This document shows positions 1 through 11,501 of a DNA stretch of 64,000 bases, one piece after another. Position 1 is the stretch's first letter. Each line of letters opens with the position of its first letter. The notes below the pieces were generated by a model. It saw only the letters and a list, made by a program, of their open reading frames with translations. It was not told the DNA's origin and searched no databases. The position numbers and the translations under genes are program-made. The stretch comes from Psococerastis gibbosa (taxonomy: Eukaryota > Arthropoda > Insecta > Psocodea > Psocidae), in NCBI GenBank assembly GCA_963971405.1, contig OZ020487.1, forward strand, positions 41,637,039-41,701,038, read 5' to 3'.

Positions 1-1493
1 GGAGACTTTTTCTCCCCGTTTGCATCTCTAGTATTTTGTACTTCTATATCACAAGTAGGTAACATACTGTACATTCATACATTGTTATATGGATGGGGTA
101 AAACATTATATTAATCGGGTATACGAATGATAGGAATTTATGTGATGTGATGTATTTGAAAAAAAGGTTAATCGCGTTCTAACTTCTAACAATTTTTAAT
201 GAATGTATCCGATTCTACTACTTTAATTGCACTGTTCTTTCATATTTAAATAGACCACAAACCATTGACTTACCAATTTCTAACAAGTCACAAAAAATAT
301 TTCCTGCAAATGTTTGCAAAATGCATACAAAAACATGCTCCCCGCCAATCAAAAAAGGTCCACACTTTTCAATTTTGACTAAATTATCAAATTATTTGTT
401 ATACATTGTGACTTGGCGACTTATTCTATTTGTAAAAGTATCCGAATTCTTTGGCTTTCCCCTCCTAAATCACAACCTGTTAAGTTATTGACAGGCCAAT
501 ACTCATAACTTCACGTAAATTATAATAGGCTAACAGTGAACGGTACCTACATATTTAATATTACAAGTACCGATTTCTGAATAAATGGTTCTACATTCCA
601 TAGGCCTAGGCTTCATCTACCTCACACCGGTAAGTCGTCCGTGTATACGGTGTTCCTGGCTTTAATCTGTAGTAACACGATTTAGCCATGTCGTAGTGCA
701 GTGGTCGACACCTTTTAGCCTAAGAACCAAATATGAACATTTCAACAATTAAAAAAAGAAATCCCTTTCGGCTCTATCCGATCAGGTGTAGGGAGATTCC
801 GCAGACCCTGCTTTTCCTCTACGCTACCTACGCTATGTAGGCTATGTAATAAAAATTAAAAAAAATACTTCATTATTTTCCCGACCTCAACTTCAACACA
901 CAAAACACTCTTGACTTGTGTTCCAAATTTCAAACCACAATGCCGACTATGAACTTTTATTTATCAAATTATTTTCAATTTGACTGGACGCCATCTGAAA
1001 ATGGTTAATTTGTCGTAAAAATTGTTAATCACCATTATCGTAGACAATAATACGGGCTTTCAGTCAGATTTTATTTCATTCCTCTGCGACCAATATTAAC
1101 TGAGATATTAATTATATAAGGTTTTAATCGGCCGCCATCTTGTAACTAAATAGTGGATCTAGCTGGTTAACGAACCCGATCAAGACATTTGTATGATCAC
1201 TTTTTGGGCCAAGTTTCATCAAAATCGGATAATATTTACTTAAGTTAGAGTGTTTCCTAAAATCAATGTATATACAATATAATACCGTATTTATATATAT
1301 ATAATTTTGAACGGAGGGTGGTTTTAGGCTCAGGGGGTCATGAAATGAAAAGTTGTGAAGACATTTTCCGGAAGTCGAACATTGGTCGCCGTCTCAATAG
1401 GTAGATGAATCTGGAGCCGCACTTTGCCGACCACTGTCGTAGACTCGTAGGGGGCAAGTGCAAGTGACCATTCCCTTATTGCAGTGCGTTTGA
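1..1493. other. Intergenic, no gene seen
   Basis: AT-rich sequence upstream of the lectin gene. About 165-225 carries a diverged copy of the A-rich SINE-like repeat also seen at 5038, 8900, 30388 and 57425. No convincing exon or conserved protein is visible. The lectin promoter should lie near the 3' end of this stretch, but I cannot place it. Confidence 0.5.
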
Positions 1494-1629
1494 ATGAACG
1501 CGAAAGGGCTAATTAAGATTCCGGTGACGGTGCTGTCCTTTTACTTCTCCATGTGCCCATGCAGATGCAGTTTTCTGCTGATCATTATTTTATCCACAAT
1601 CTCCCTTCTACCTGGCAATGTTGTCGATG
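1494..1629 (+). CDS. Lectin exon 1 (signal peptide)
   Basis: Codes for a Cys-containing start and a leucine/isoleucine-rich core typical of a secretion signal. The reading frame hits a stop 45 bases beyond the proposed donor at 1630. That donor leaves one base of a Gly codon, exactly the phase exon 2 needs. The 2.2 kb distance and weak donor keep confidence moderate. Confidence 0.55.
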
Positions 1630-4600
1630 GTGACGACCACTTGTTACCTAAGCCTGGACTGCTTGACCCAGACTAATCGTGTTTCACTTGCTACCTTCTT
1701 CACAGGACACTCCTTAATTACCTGTCTTTTATTTGTCTTACTTCATTTCAGTTTGAAGTAAAGCGGCAATTCCACCGACCTCGTTTTGCACCGTGAGCGT
1801 GACATTAACGTGGTAGCAGACATTTTTAGACTGTCTTTAATGTCTGCTACCATGTCAGTGTCACGCTCACGGTGCAAAACGAGGTCGGTGGAATTGCCGC
1901 CTTAGTGTATTTATACTCTGAAAGTTGTGCATCCTGATTAAATCAATCTCCCCTGTAGCTTCAGCTGTTAGGCTGGAGGGAGCATGGAGACAACAGCAGC
2001 CCTATTAGGCGGCTATTCCACCGACGTCGTTTTTCATTGTGCTTGTGCATGACGTGGTAGCAGACATCATTAATAAGTCTCTGCCATATTATAACTTAAT
2101 TCATAATAGATAAGTTAAGTATCTACATTATAGTCTCCTTAAAATATGGCAGAGACTTATTAATGATGTCAGCTACCACGTCATGCACATGCACAATGAC
2201 AATGGAATAGCCGCCTAATGGCGATTTGGGATTAACGCAACACCGGCGTTTATGCAATTGTTTTAAGCAAATGAGTGCAAAATGCGCGGCAAATTCAAAT
2301 TGACAAATTAATCCTAGGCTATATTTTTGGTGAGTTATCAATTTTTTTTCTCCCTTAGCTGTAGACACATTAATTAAAATTCTTATAATTTTCTTGTTAA
2401 TTGTTTAATGCCGCATTAGTGAAGTGTCACGTGACTGTGTTAAAATATGCGCGGAAAATTCAAATTAATAAATTATTAAAATTACAGGTAGAATTTTGAA
2501 ATATAATAAGAATTGTAATTAATGTGTCTACATCGAAGGAAAAAAAATTGAAAACTCACAAAAAAATATAGCCGATGATTAATTTATTAATTTGAATTTC
2601 CCGCGCATTTTGCTCTCATTTGAATAAACCCCGGTGTTACGTTAATCCCAAATCGCTATAACAGGTAGGGTTTCAGGTATACGGGAATTTTTTTAGAGCG
2701 CGGGACCTTCCCTTACGTATACTAACGTACAATAGGTAGTTTCCCATTATTCTTTATGTAAGCCATAAGGATAGCAATGCATGAATAACTGCAACGAAAT
2801 TATCGAAACAATACAGCCCTTTCACATCCGCATTGTTTTCCACAAAATGTATTACTGGCGCTATAATAAAATATTTTCAAGGCTGCAATGGCAATAAAAA
2901 TCAGTAACAAAAGCTACCATGTGAAAAAAATGTGGTGTGCATATATTATACTGGAGTGTAGACCACAAATCGCGTCGACCCCCTGCAGTTTTAACTTCAA
3001 ATTTATAGCCTGCTGCACATTAATTCTAAAATGATGGCCAAGTTCTCAAACTGAGATCGTATACAAGCCAAACAGCGGCCTTGTGCCCAACTAATGAACT
3101 GTACCAGGGGTTCCCCAACTTTTTTGTCCGTTGTCCACTAGATTATTTTATGATTTTCCGTGGACCCCCATGGCTGTGATAGGAAAATCGTTCAATTCTA
3201 GGGTCAAATTATATATTGTAGTATTATATGGTATATATAACACTGACATTAAATTAACTTTGGTTGAAGAGGTAACCTCCTCGTTGTAACCGAAATTAGA
3301 GGATATGGAACGCCAAGCCCAGTTTTTTTCATATCCTCTAATTTCAAGATTAAGTAGCTTGTGCCTAAGACTACGAGCTAATATTTGGTTAAATGTTTAG
3401 AACTGGTATCGGGCGGATTTTGTAATTCAGACTTACTGTATTTTATTTCAAATTTCCAATAACTCAGCTGTTTTATTTTCTTACTTTGGCCCATGGACCA
3501 CCTGATGTGTCTGTGAACCACAGTTTGGGAACCCCTGATCTGTACTGCACAAAAAAGTCAAATTGCAGTGATTTGCGATGATTTAGTTGGCTACCTATCA
3601 AAGAACCTGTTTGAGTAAACCCATGAATGCCTTCCTATTTATCAATTCTGTAATAGTTCTTTTGTAAATAATTGTCCTATGGTTAAATTCCTTATGCCAC
3701 GAGTATTAATAATATATTTATTTAGTATTATGGTAGTGGAATATTCGTGTAAATGTATATAAGACTTTTCTGCTCGAGAAAGTGCCCCCACACAATTGCG
3801 GCCGAGTGGCCCCCAAAGGCCGAACCCGGCACTGAAGCCTGAAGGTACTTACCTAAATGTTTTTTTCTATATTCTTTCAGGCGAATGTACTAGCAGTAAT
3901 TGTATTGAAGAAAGTGATGGTGTGTCTTCGCCAACACCCAACCGATGGAGCATGCCGCTGTTGAAATTAGGAGAGAAGAGGTACTATCTAGGCATATTTT
4001 TTAAGGTAAGCAAACACATTTTTTCTACACCATTGACAGTCAGGTCATGTAGAGGAGTGGTACAGACTCCGACTTTCACCCGAAAGGTTGTTGGTTCGAG
4101 TCCCACACTTGCTACATTTTCTCGCCATGCTTCGGAAGGCATGTAAAGCGTGCAGTCCCGGGCTTTCCTAGTTGAGTGTAATAAAAGCTCTAATGCCGCT
4201 AGTTTGGTTTAGTAATAATTGAACAAAAAGTCAATATTTATTTATTTTATTTAGACAGTGGCGTAGCCAGAATATTTTTTTTTTGTCCGGTTTTCCTTGA
4301 AATGAATAGGTACACCAGTTTATCCACTTACGAGTACCACGGACGGCACGAATTCCCCTTATAAATCTAATGGAATGTTACTTTGTCCCAAGAGCTAGTG
4401 TCTTAAATATGACTTAGTCCGTTTCAACGATGGAAATGTTTTGAAATATTTTTTGTTTTGCTAAATTTGGACCAGACCTAGCAGACCCCTCTGGCTACGT
4501 GACTGACCATAGCACATAACATATAAAAAGGGTTAAGAGTGTACGTCAGTAGGAAATGGGTACCCCAAAATCTGTTATTTTTGTAGACTTCTTATTTTTT

Positions 4601-7600
4601 ATTTAATCCACAAAGCAAGACACCAAATACTTGGCTCATTTAAGTTGTAGAAGACTACTTCTTGAATCATATAGTAGGCTATTTTCAATTTTTGGTACCG
4701 CAGATTTTTCATAAAAATGATTGAGGGCTAAAATTTCACGTACAATCTAAATACCATGAAAAAAACTACAAAACCAAAAATTAATAATAGGTACCCTATC
4801 ATATGCTGTCTTCTGCAACTTTAATGAACCAATTTTTTAACAACTCTCTTATTCAATTAGATAAAAAAATAAGAAATATTAAATTTCGGGCTGCCAATTT
4901 GCTACGGGACTTAAAAGATTTTGTACGCTTCTTTAGACTATTTGCTAGTTGTTTTGGTTGATGATGATGATGTTGTTGTTCTGTTCTTAGCAACTAGCAA
5001 AGGCTATTGTTTTTTTTTTTTTTTTTTTTTTTAATATAAAGGTTAATCGCATACAAACAATTCAATGAATGTATTCAATTGACCTCTTCAGTCGCCTCAC
5101 TAAGTTACCTAATAGGTACTTGTTTATTGCTGACACGGTCTCAAATAGGCAGAAAGGTTTCTAAGGTGCCCATTCCATTGACCGGCTAGGGCTATTTCCA
5201 AAACCGGTGACGTGGTAGCAGACATTCAAGACTTAGGTGGCGTTTCCACCGACCTCGCATTGCAGAATTGACGGAAATGTTTATTTTCCTCTATGCCATA
5301 GTTAAAATTGATCAATGATCATACAGTAAAATCACAAACAAACAAACTAAAATTAAAAAATGGCGTCATGGGATATGTTAAGTTCAAACATTTTAATGGA
5401 TTTCTATAAAAAGAAAAATTCTAATTTCCGTCAATGTCATTTGCATTCTGCAATGCGAGATCGGTGGAAACGCTACCTAAGTCTTGAATGTCTGCTACCA
5501 CGTGTCTGTTTTTGGAAATAGCCCTAGCCGGTCAATGGAATGGGCGCCTAAGTAACGAATCGTCTGGGTATGAAACCTGCCTTGTGGTCCTTTGATTAGA
5601 TTAGGCAATGTTTCATAAATAATACGGTTATTTAAAATGTGGCCTTACATTGCACTAAACATTTCTATAAAAAGAAAAATTCTAATTTCCGTCAATGTCA
5701 TTTGCATTCTGCAATGCGAGATCGATGGAAACCCCGCCTAAGTCTTGAATGTCTGCTACCACGTGTCTGTTTTTGGAAATAGCCCTAGCCGGTCAATGGA
5801 ATGGGCGCCTAAGTAACGAATCGTCTGGGTATGAAACCTGCCTTGTGGTCCTTTGATTAGATTAGGCAATGTTTCATAAATAATACGGTTATTTAAAATG
5901 TGGCCTTACATTGCACTAAACATTTTTACGCTATTAATGAACTTATGTAGGGGGCCTTGGTGTTTAGGCAGCACCCAGACAAGGATATTATGAAGGTGAC
6001 ATTATAATGTCTTATAGGTCATTTATCCCGACCCGGTCACTTTCGTAATCAGGCGGATAAGGCGGGCATCCATAGCGTGTGCAATGAAGTGGCAAAAAGT
6101 TGTGACTGAGAGTAAGCTTGGAGGTTATAAATAAATAAATAAATATTGACTTTTTTTGTTCTATTACTAAGCCAAACTGGCTACAAAGCCGTCACTTACT
6201 CTTAACCAAGGCCGTAGCCAAGGGGGGTTACACCCCCCCCCCCCCCATATGAAATGGCTTGATAGGTACTTTTTTGAGAGGAAAAATAAAAACTACTATG
6301 AAATATCCAATGAAATTTGAGAAAGTTGACAGTCTCAACTAGGAAGACCCGGGACCGCCTGCTTTACATAATATGCCCTCCGAAGATTGGCCAGAAAATG
6401 TAGCAAGTGTTGGACTAGAACCAACAACCTTTCGGATGAAAGTCGGAGTCTACTACTATACATGTCCTGAGGTTCTGGATATAAGCTGATCATAGTCATA
6501 ATGAAGGTGTTTAGGTTGGAACCCTTCAAACTCATTTCCATTGACCACCTTTTGCTTTTTCCTTTGACATTTCCCCTTACGTTTCACCGCTATCGGCCTT
6601 ACTTAGCTTATGGCTAGGCGCCAGCTACTCCCTTTTATATCTTATTTCATATCATTCCAGAGGTGACGTCTAAGTTCCACATCCTCGTAAATCGGAGGGG
6701 GGGGGCTAGTAAGTGTAAAAATGAAATATGTCATAATATCATCTCATATCCATCGTATAAGAGCTGTTAAAAATATCAAAGAAAGAAAGAAAAATGTCTT
6801 TATTTTCCATATGGGCGAATTTTGGGCCTTTCGGCCCACTCTTACAATGAGGTTCTGTAGGGACAGTTTTGGTCACTAGGTTCGCTGACCACAAACCGAT
6901 ATCCATATTATTCAAAATGGCCGCCGTTTGCATGTGAAAACTAAGCTCCTTAGCATCTAATTAATTCTTTTAATATTTTTTATAATATTTTTACTATGCC
7001 TGGACCTTATTTCGCTGCATATAATTTAATATATATACTCTCCATGATTTATAGAAAAATGTCACTTTAAAATAATACGTAATTAAAAATAGTTTTAAAA
7101 TAGTATTGAGACTTATGGAAAAATCAACGCTTTGATATCATTGCAACTGGTGCTGCCATCTACAAAATGACGTCACAAATGAACCTCATTAACCCATCAG
7201 GATTTAAACAAATAAAATCTGAGGATTTTGATATGATATGACATGATATCTTTTTAACGCAGATTGGCCACAATTAATGAATTTGAATTTGATTTGTACA
7301 TGAAACGATTTGGTGTGGTAGTCTCGAGGACGGAGTTAAAGAACTGTGCCAATTGGTGTTAATCATATATATATATGACATATCGAAGTGTAGAGGAGCA
7401 TATCTGGTAATTTAGGGGATATTTTTGACGGCTCTAAGATCGATATTTCCTGTTAAAATCGACTTTGTACAAAACCGCGAAGTGGGGGCACTCCGATTTC
7501 TCTTAATTTAATAATTTACTTGAGTTGGTGCGGTTTTTCATCTGAGGGAGAAAGCCAAAATTAGACCAGCCAACTTCCCCTCCCTAGTATTATAATTCAT

Positions 7601-10600
7601 AGCTATATGCTTTGCTGACTGAAACTTGCCAAACTAGTCCAAAGTAGGTATTATCAAGCAGGGTCATCATATCAGAACAATGCGAGCCGTATTTTAATTA
7701 GCATCAATTCAATAATAATGTCTGAGAGTAAGGTTACCATTACGAGGCCAAATTTGAGAAATGTGCCCCTGCCAGGAGGGATAGCCCCGTCAAAACAGAA
7801 CAATTAATGTAGTCCTGAGGTGAAGGGAAACTGTGATAGGTCAATTATATGCCTAGGGCGATTGCCTGAATATTCTCATAAGTCTGAATAATTAAAAGAT
7901 ACCACTGTGACATGAAATCGACCCATTTAGTTCTGTTCAGTTCTGTGGGATGGCAGAACTCTGTAGATGTTGTGGTAAGCGACATTGACAATTTAGTCAT
8001 TCATTTTTAACCGTCAAGTAGGTGCATATATATAGGGTTTCCGACGTCGTAAAAAGAAACAAGAATGCAGGTACACTTAGAAACAGATCTAATTCAAGAT
8101 CTACTATCCAATAGCATAATATAATTTACTAAATAGATGCTAACTTAAGCCGCTTTCTTCCCTACAAGTCAAAGTCAAATTTAAGAACGATAAGGCACTC
8201 AATGGGGGCATGGTGGGTCCAGGACCAATGGAAAGGGTTTTCCTACTGTATCTAGGGACTAAAATATGGCCTATCAATAGGGGCAGCCATGCACTAGAAT
8301 TTGTGAACCTTGAATGGTGGTGAATAGGGTCAAAACTTACATTTGCATTTGTTTGGTTCTAACCCTCCAAGTCGTAGGTACCCAGGAATTCTGAGTGAGG
8401 GCGGGGGTTTCAGCCGAAATTACTAATAGTTAGTTTTAGTCGTATTTTAAGTTGTTAGTGCTACCCTCGCACGCCGCACTTTTGACCCTATGCACCACCG
8501 TTCGCGGTATTCGTTATTATTTTTATTTAATGTTTTTATATGCCACTACTACAGTTATTAACATATGTTTTTTTTTTACTTGGATGTTATAAATGGTTGT
8601 AGTGTTGATGGACGGTCCAACTTTTCTTGGATACAATCATACAATCAACATCAATCAGCCATCAGGATTGATGAGGTCGTAATTATTCACAGATTTTTCT
8701 CGAGCCTGATTGGTAATTACATATTACACATGGAATGCATACGTAACCAAGCTTGATCGCTTATGCATACAAGATCCGTGACGATATCCAGCATGTCAAT
8801 GATAGGACACCACAGTCTGGGGTTTTTTAATTCAAATTTTAGGCGCTTATTCCACCTACGTCAATAGTCAATAGTAAACACGGGTAATAACCTAGCGAGG
8901 CGACTGAAGAGGTCTATCGGATACATTCATTAAATTGTTTGTATGCGATTAACCTTTTTTGTAAAAAAAAAAAAAATGTGGTATTGACTATTGACGTAGG
9001 TGGAATATGCGCCTAACAGGAATATTAAAGTCTCATTGCTGAAAGTATGTGTTCGTCAACGTTTCCATCTAGCCTACAGCATTACGACTAGGCCCATTGT
9101 CGGTTCAATATAATATTACATTTCAATTTTATTTTGTTCAATATATTTTTTATATATACTGTACTTATTTATACGCCATCTTGTTTTCTACATAAAGACA
9201 TCCATCCTAAATACATATTCAACACCCATATTGGTTACAGTTTTGGATTAGTTAACTGTAAATAAATAAATAATAACTTCTATTACTACAATAATATAAC
9301 TTATAATACCGTACTACTGTATTTATAAGCCAACCTGGCCCATAGCCTCAGCCATGGCTTCTCGTACACTCAAGCGGGGGTCGCCTGCCTTGCTTTACAT
9401 GCCAGAAAATGTACCAAGTATGTGAGGCAAGAGAAGCGCAAGCGCATCTTAGGCGCCCATTCCATTGACCGGCTAGGGCTATTTCCAAAAACAGTGACGT
9501 GGTAGCAGACATTCAAGACTTAGGTGGCGTTTCCACCGACCTCGCATTGCAGAATTGACGGAAATGTTTATTTTCCTCTATGCCATAGTTAAAATTGATC
9601 AATGATCATACAGTAAAATCACAAACAAACAAACTAAAATTAAAAATGGCTTCATGGGATACTTTAATTACAAACATTTTAATAGATTTCTATAAAAAGA
9701 AAAACAAACATTTCCGTCAATGTCATTTGCAATCTGCAATGCGAGGTCGGTGGAAACGCTACCTAAGTCTTCAATGTCTGCTACCACGTCACCGTTTTTG
9801 GAAATAGCCCTAGCCGGTCAATGGAATGGGCGCCTAACATGCCAGGAAATGTACCATAAGTGTAAGGCAAGAGAAGCGTATATCTTAAGAACCTGTACCT
9901 TATTTTACACCCAAATCTCCCTGCAGCTTATTTGCAATTAGTACATTAAATAATCCAACATTAAAAGTGCAGTCAACAAACTTGAAGGACAAAAAACTAG
10001 GAAATTAGGTAATAACCTGGCTGCATAAGTAGTCGGAACATGTGGTTTGTAATTTAGTATGAAGTTGGATGTAATTATTATTTCCCATCCTTTAATTTCA
10101 GGCCAACTGGTACCGGGCGTCGCAATATTGTCGATATCACGGTATGCATTTAGCAAGCATTGCCAGCCAAGAGGAAAATGATAAGCTGGAGAGGCATATT
10201 CGAGACTTTGGTAAGTTGGTAACAGTGATATTTATGATTTAGTTAACGACATATGGGCGGGCCAGTTGATCGCTATCACGCGAGGCTCGCCCAGCGCAGT
10301 GCTTTGAGCTTCTTACATTTAGGCCTGGTTTATAGAAAACGTCGAATCAACTTATTCCTTATAACACTTACCGATCACAATAACCTTGAACAAACCATGT
10401 GCATTTATTTAAAAATGTAAAAAACTTGTGATATACGGTATGCTATGAAACCCCTGCAATATCGTCAAAAAGTTCTGAGTAAGTAACATTCCACGAATTG
10501 GGTAAAAATGAAATAAAAATGGCATTTCAGCTCGCCATAAAACACAGATTGACTTTGAAATAAGTTGAGTAGCACGCTAGGAGGTTAGGGGCAGTTTGTC

Positions 10601-11501
10601 GAATCAGACCTTTGTAAGGTGCCCATTCCATTGGCCGGCTAGGGCAATTTCCAAAAACGGTGACGTGGTAGCAGACATTCAAGACTTAGGTGGCGTTTCC
10701 ACCGACCTCGCACTGCAGAATTGACGGAAATGTTTATTTTCCTCTATGCCATAGTTAAAATTGATCAATGATCATACAGTAAAATCACAAACAAACAAAC
10801 TAAAATTAAAAAATGGCGTCATGGGATATGTTAATTATACAAACATTTTAATAGATTTCTATAAAAAGAAAAATTCAAATTTCCGTCAATGTCATTTGCA
10901 TTCTGCAATGCGAGATCGATGGAAACCCCGCCTAAGTCTTGAATGTCTGCTACCACGTAACCGTTTTTGGAAATAGCCCTAGCCGGTCAGTGGAATGGGC
11001 GCCTTATAGTGAAGAATACCGGTAGGTATAGGTAGCACATTAGAATCCACCCTTGGCTTCAATCAGCGGGCACGCCCTGCCACGACGGTAGTCACGCTTA
11101 ATCGCTGATCTTCCTTCGAAACAATTCTTATTTTTATGTCTTTTAATAACTTTGTTACCTCGTTTTTGGGATACTTAAGAGTCACTTTACGACCAACCTG
11201 AAATTTAACAGAGGGCTGATCTTTTGGTACAGGGAGATAACATTATTTTCTTTGTGTAGGGCTCGGCCATGAACACTTCTGGACTTCAGGCACCGACCAG
11301 GCTGAAGAAGGCACATTCTTCTGGATGTCCACAGGACGGCCCATCACGTTCACCAACTGGAACACTGGCGAGCCTAACAACTTCCGATACGAGAACGGCG
11401 AAGAGGAACATTGTTTGGAATTGTGGAATAGAGACGGCAAGGGTCTCAAATGGAATGATTCCCCATGTTCCTTTGAAACATTTTTTGTTTGTGAGGTGTG
11501 A
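1494..11501 (+). CDS. Secreted C-type lectin, 4 exons (1494-1629, 3881-4005, 10102-10210, 11260-11501)
   Basis: The exons join in phase (1, 0, 1) to give 203 residues. Residues about 21-45 form a hydrophobic signal peptide; the start could be the first Met (1494) or a Met 20 codons later (1551), which gives a more typical signal peptide. A Cys pair (48, 53) lies in a short linker. A C-type lectin domain covers about 70-203, with the four canonical Cys at 97, 175, 193 and 201, the calcium/sugar motif EPN at 161-163 and WND at 188-190. In this family EPN usually predicts mannose-type rather than galactose-type binding, and single-domain insect lectins of this kind act in pathogen recognition or extracellular matrix; the role here is inference. 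Introns contain SINE and MITE copies. The gene is convergent with MsrA. The least certain part is exon 1, whose donor (GTGACG) is weak although its phase fits. Confidence 0.85.
1762..1901. repeat. Palindromic MITE, GGCG/GACGTGG superfamily
   Basis: Nearly perfect hairpin of 140 bp with arms of about 65 bp, lying in lectin intron 1. The centre carries the shared module (ACGTGGTAGCAGACAT and its complement). Flanks are TAA on the left and TTA on the right. The long AT-poor arms should fold into a strong stem in RNA. Confidence 0.85.
2008..2215. repeat. Palindromic MITE, GGCGGCTATTCC end type
   Basis: Inverted ends GGCGGCTATTCCA and TGGAATAGCCGCC, flanked by TTA and TAA. The inner arms again carry GACGTGGTAGCAGACAT. 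The middle (TTAAGTATCTACATTATAGTC) recurs almost unchanged in the copies at 22175 and 30566. Confidence 0.85.
2219..2658. repeat. Long-inverted-repeat element of about 440 bp
   Basis: Both ends carry about 150 bp of imperfect inverted repeat starting TGGCGATTTGGGATTAACG. It directly abuts the MITE ending at 2215. A half copy with the same end is at 12216-12418. No coding sequence is seen, so it is probably a non-autonomous DNA transposon. Confidence 0.75.
3105..3537. mobile_element. Non-autonomous hAT-type element
   Basis: Terminal inverted repeats begin CAGGGGTTCC and end GGAACCCCTG. The flanks are AACTGTAC and ATCTGTAC, an 8-bp target-site duplication with one mismatch, the hallmark of hAT insertion. 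Its interior (3240-3345) carries a block shared with the tRNA-like repeat near 33365-33540. Confidence 0.8.
3881..4005 (+). CDS. Lectin exon 2
   Basis: Preceded by a pyrimidine-rich tract ending TTTCAG and followed by GTAAGC. Codes for the acidic linker and the start of the lectin fold, including the YYLGIFFK strand that is well conserved in insect lectins. Ends in phase 0. Confidence 0.88.
4041..4253 (+). repeat. tRNA-derived SINE
   Basis: Has a recognisable pol III A box (TAGAGGAGTGGT at 4050-4061) and B box (GGTTCGAGTCC at 4093-4103), a tRNA-unrelated body and a (TATT)n tail. It begins 36 bases after lectin exon 2. Related copies in reverse orientation are at 6123-6475, 9255-9440, 23455-23665 and 56205-56385. 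Confidence 0.8.
4256..4505. repeat. MITE with CAGTGGCGTAGCCAG ends
   Basis: The left end CAGTGGCGTAGCCAG and right end CTGGCTACGTGACTG form an imperfect inverted repeat. It follows directly on the SINE tail. I could not find a matching 8-bp target duplication, so hAT assignment is by end sequence only. Confidence 0.5.
4534..4927. repeat. Long-inverted-repeat MITE (GTTGTAGAAGAC family)
   Basis: About 390 bp palindromic element. Both arms contain AAGTTGTAGAAGAC and its complement, and it ends with the TTTCGGGCTGCCA motif. Other copies are at 14023-14408, 13951-14880 (interrupted) and 56809-57216. Confidence 0.7.
5010..5110 (-). repeat. Poly(T) run plus A-tailed SINE-like fragment
   Basis: On the - strand this reads a short conserved body (cattcattgaattgtttg, then a gcgattaacc motif) followed by a long A run. 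The same body is at 165, 8900, 30388 and 57425, each with an A-rich end, which suggests a retroposed short element of unknown origin. Confidence 0.5.
5165..5548. repeat. MITE family A, copy 1
   Basis: 384 bp element. Outer inverted ends are GGTGCCCATTCC / GGAATGGGCGCC, and an inner inverted repeat contains GACGTGGTAGCAGACAT and GGCGTTTCCACCGACCTC. Flanked by TAA on both sides, a 3-bp duplication. The unpaired middle (about 5290-5400) is AT-rich with short ORFs judged non-coding. Full-length relatives are at 9452, 10618, 19460 and 22516. Confidence 0.85.
5401..5922 (+). repeat. 261-bp tandem duplication spanning a MITE end
   Basis: The unit 5401-5661 is repeated at 5662-5922 with very few differences. 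It contains the right third of MITE A copy 1 plus about 110 bp of flanking DNA. The differences cluster in the inner inverted repeat (GGTGGAAACGCTACC versus GATGGAAACCCCGCC). Confidence 0.85.
6123..6475 (-). repeat. tRNA-derived SINE, reverse copy
   Basis: On the - strand it reads the same head (A box and GGTT-type B box near 6415-6470), body and (ATTT)n tail as the SINE at 4041. A C-run of about 14 bases interrupts the body at 6233-6246. Confidence 0.7.
6777..6845 (-). repeat. Retroelement 3' end with (CTTT)n tail
   Basis: On the - strand this reads GCCCATATGGAAAATAAAG followed by CTTTCTTT repeats. The same end is found at 17408-17475 and 53092-53160. It looks like the 3' terminus of a LINE, with an AATAAA-like signal; the parent element is not in the window. 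Confidence 0.55.
6846..7190. repeat. MITE with AATGAGGTTC ends, copy 1
   Basis: 345 bp element with 10-bp inverted ends AATGAGGTTC / GAACCTCATT. A second copy, in opposite orientation and close to 90% alike by eye, is at 32142-32483 in an NCOA5 intron. Confidence 0.75.
7191..8841. other. Lectin intron 2 interior, no gene seen
   Basis: About 7310-7500 matches, in inverted orientation, sequence next to the palindrome at 29033-29408. Otherwise unremarkable AT-rich DNA with short chance ORFs. Confidence 0.5.
8842..9013. repeat. Palindromic MITE with SINE-like insert
   Basis: The ends GGCGCTTATTCCACC / GGTGGAATATGCGCC are followed by about 17 bp more of inverted repeat. Flanks are TTA and TAA. 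The centre (about 8890-8980) is a copy of the A-tailed SINE-like repeat, so a retroposon seems to have landed inside the hairpin. Confidence 0.75.
9452..9834. repeat. MITE family A, copy 2
   Basis: Same outer and inner inverted repeats as the copy at 5165. Flanks TTA (left) and TAA (right). It lies immediately after a degraded SINE copy (9255-9440), in lectin intron 2, and ends 267 bp before exon 3. Confidence 0.85.
10102..10210 (+). CDS. Lectin exon 3
   Basis: Starts after TTTCAG at 10101 and ends at a GTAAGT donor. Codes for the first lectin helix with the first canonical Cys, and the MHLASI strand followed by the EEND helix, a standard C-type lectin signature. Ends in phase 1. Confidence 0.9.
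10618..11003. repeat. MITE family A, copy 3
   Basis: 386 bp, in lectin intron 3. Flanks TAA and TTA. Its right inner arm has the variant GATGGAAACCCCGCC also seen in the second tandem unit at 5662-5922. Confidence 0.85.
11260..11501 (+). CDS. Lectin exon 4 (sugar-binding half and stop)
   Basis: Starts after TGTGTAG and runs to TGA at 11499-11501. Contains the FWTSGTD strand, the EPN loop, the WND motif and the last three disulfide cysteines. No clear AATAAA was noticed in the few hundred bases after the stop. Confidence 0.92.

Noticed and set aside
4041-4110. Possible functional tRNA gene
   Set aside because: A and B boxes are present, but the body and tail recur in four other places and no cloverleaf with a sensible anticodon and acceptor stem could be drawn.
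3796-4146. 116-residue ORF on the + strand
   Set aside because: It is lectin exon 2 extended artificially into both introns and into the tRNA-derived SINE. Only 3881-4005 is kept.
9595-10976. Short ORFs of about 70 residues starting MINDHTVKSQTNK in several places
   Set aside because: They fall inside MITE family A copies and are repeated because the element is repeated. The protein is low-complexity and frame is not conserved among copies.
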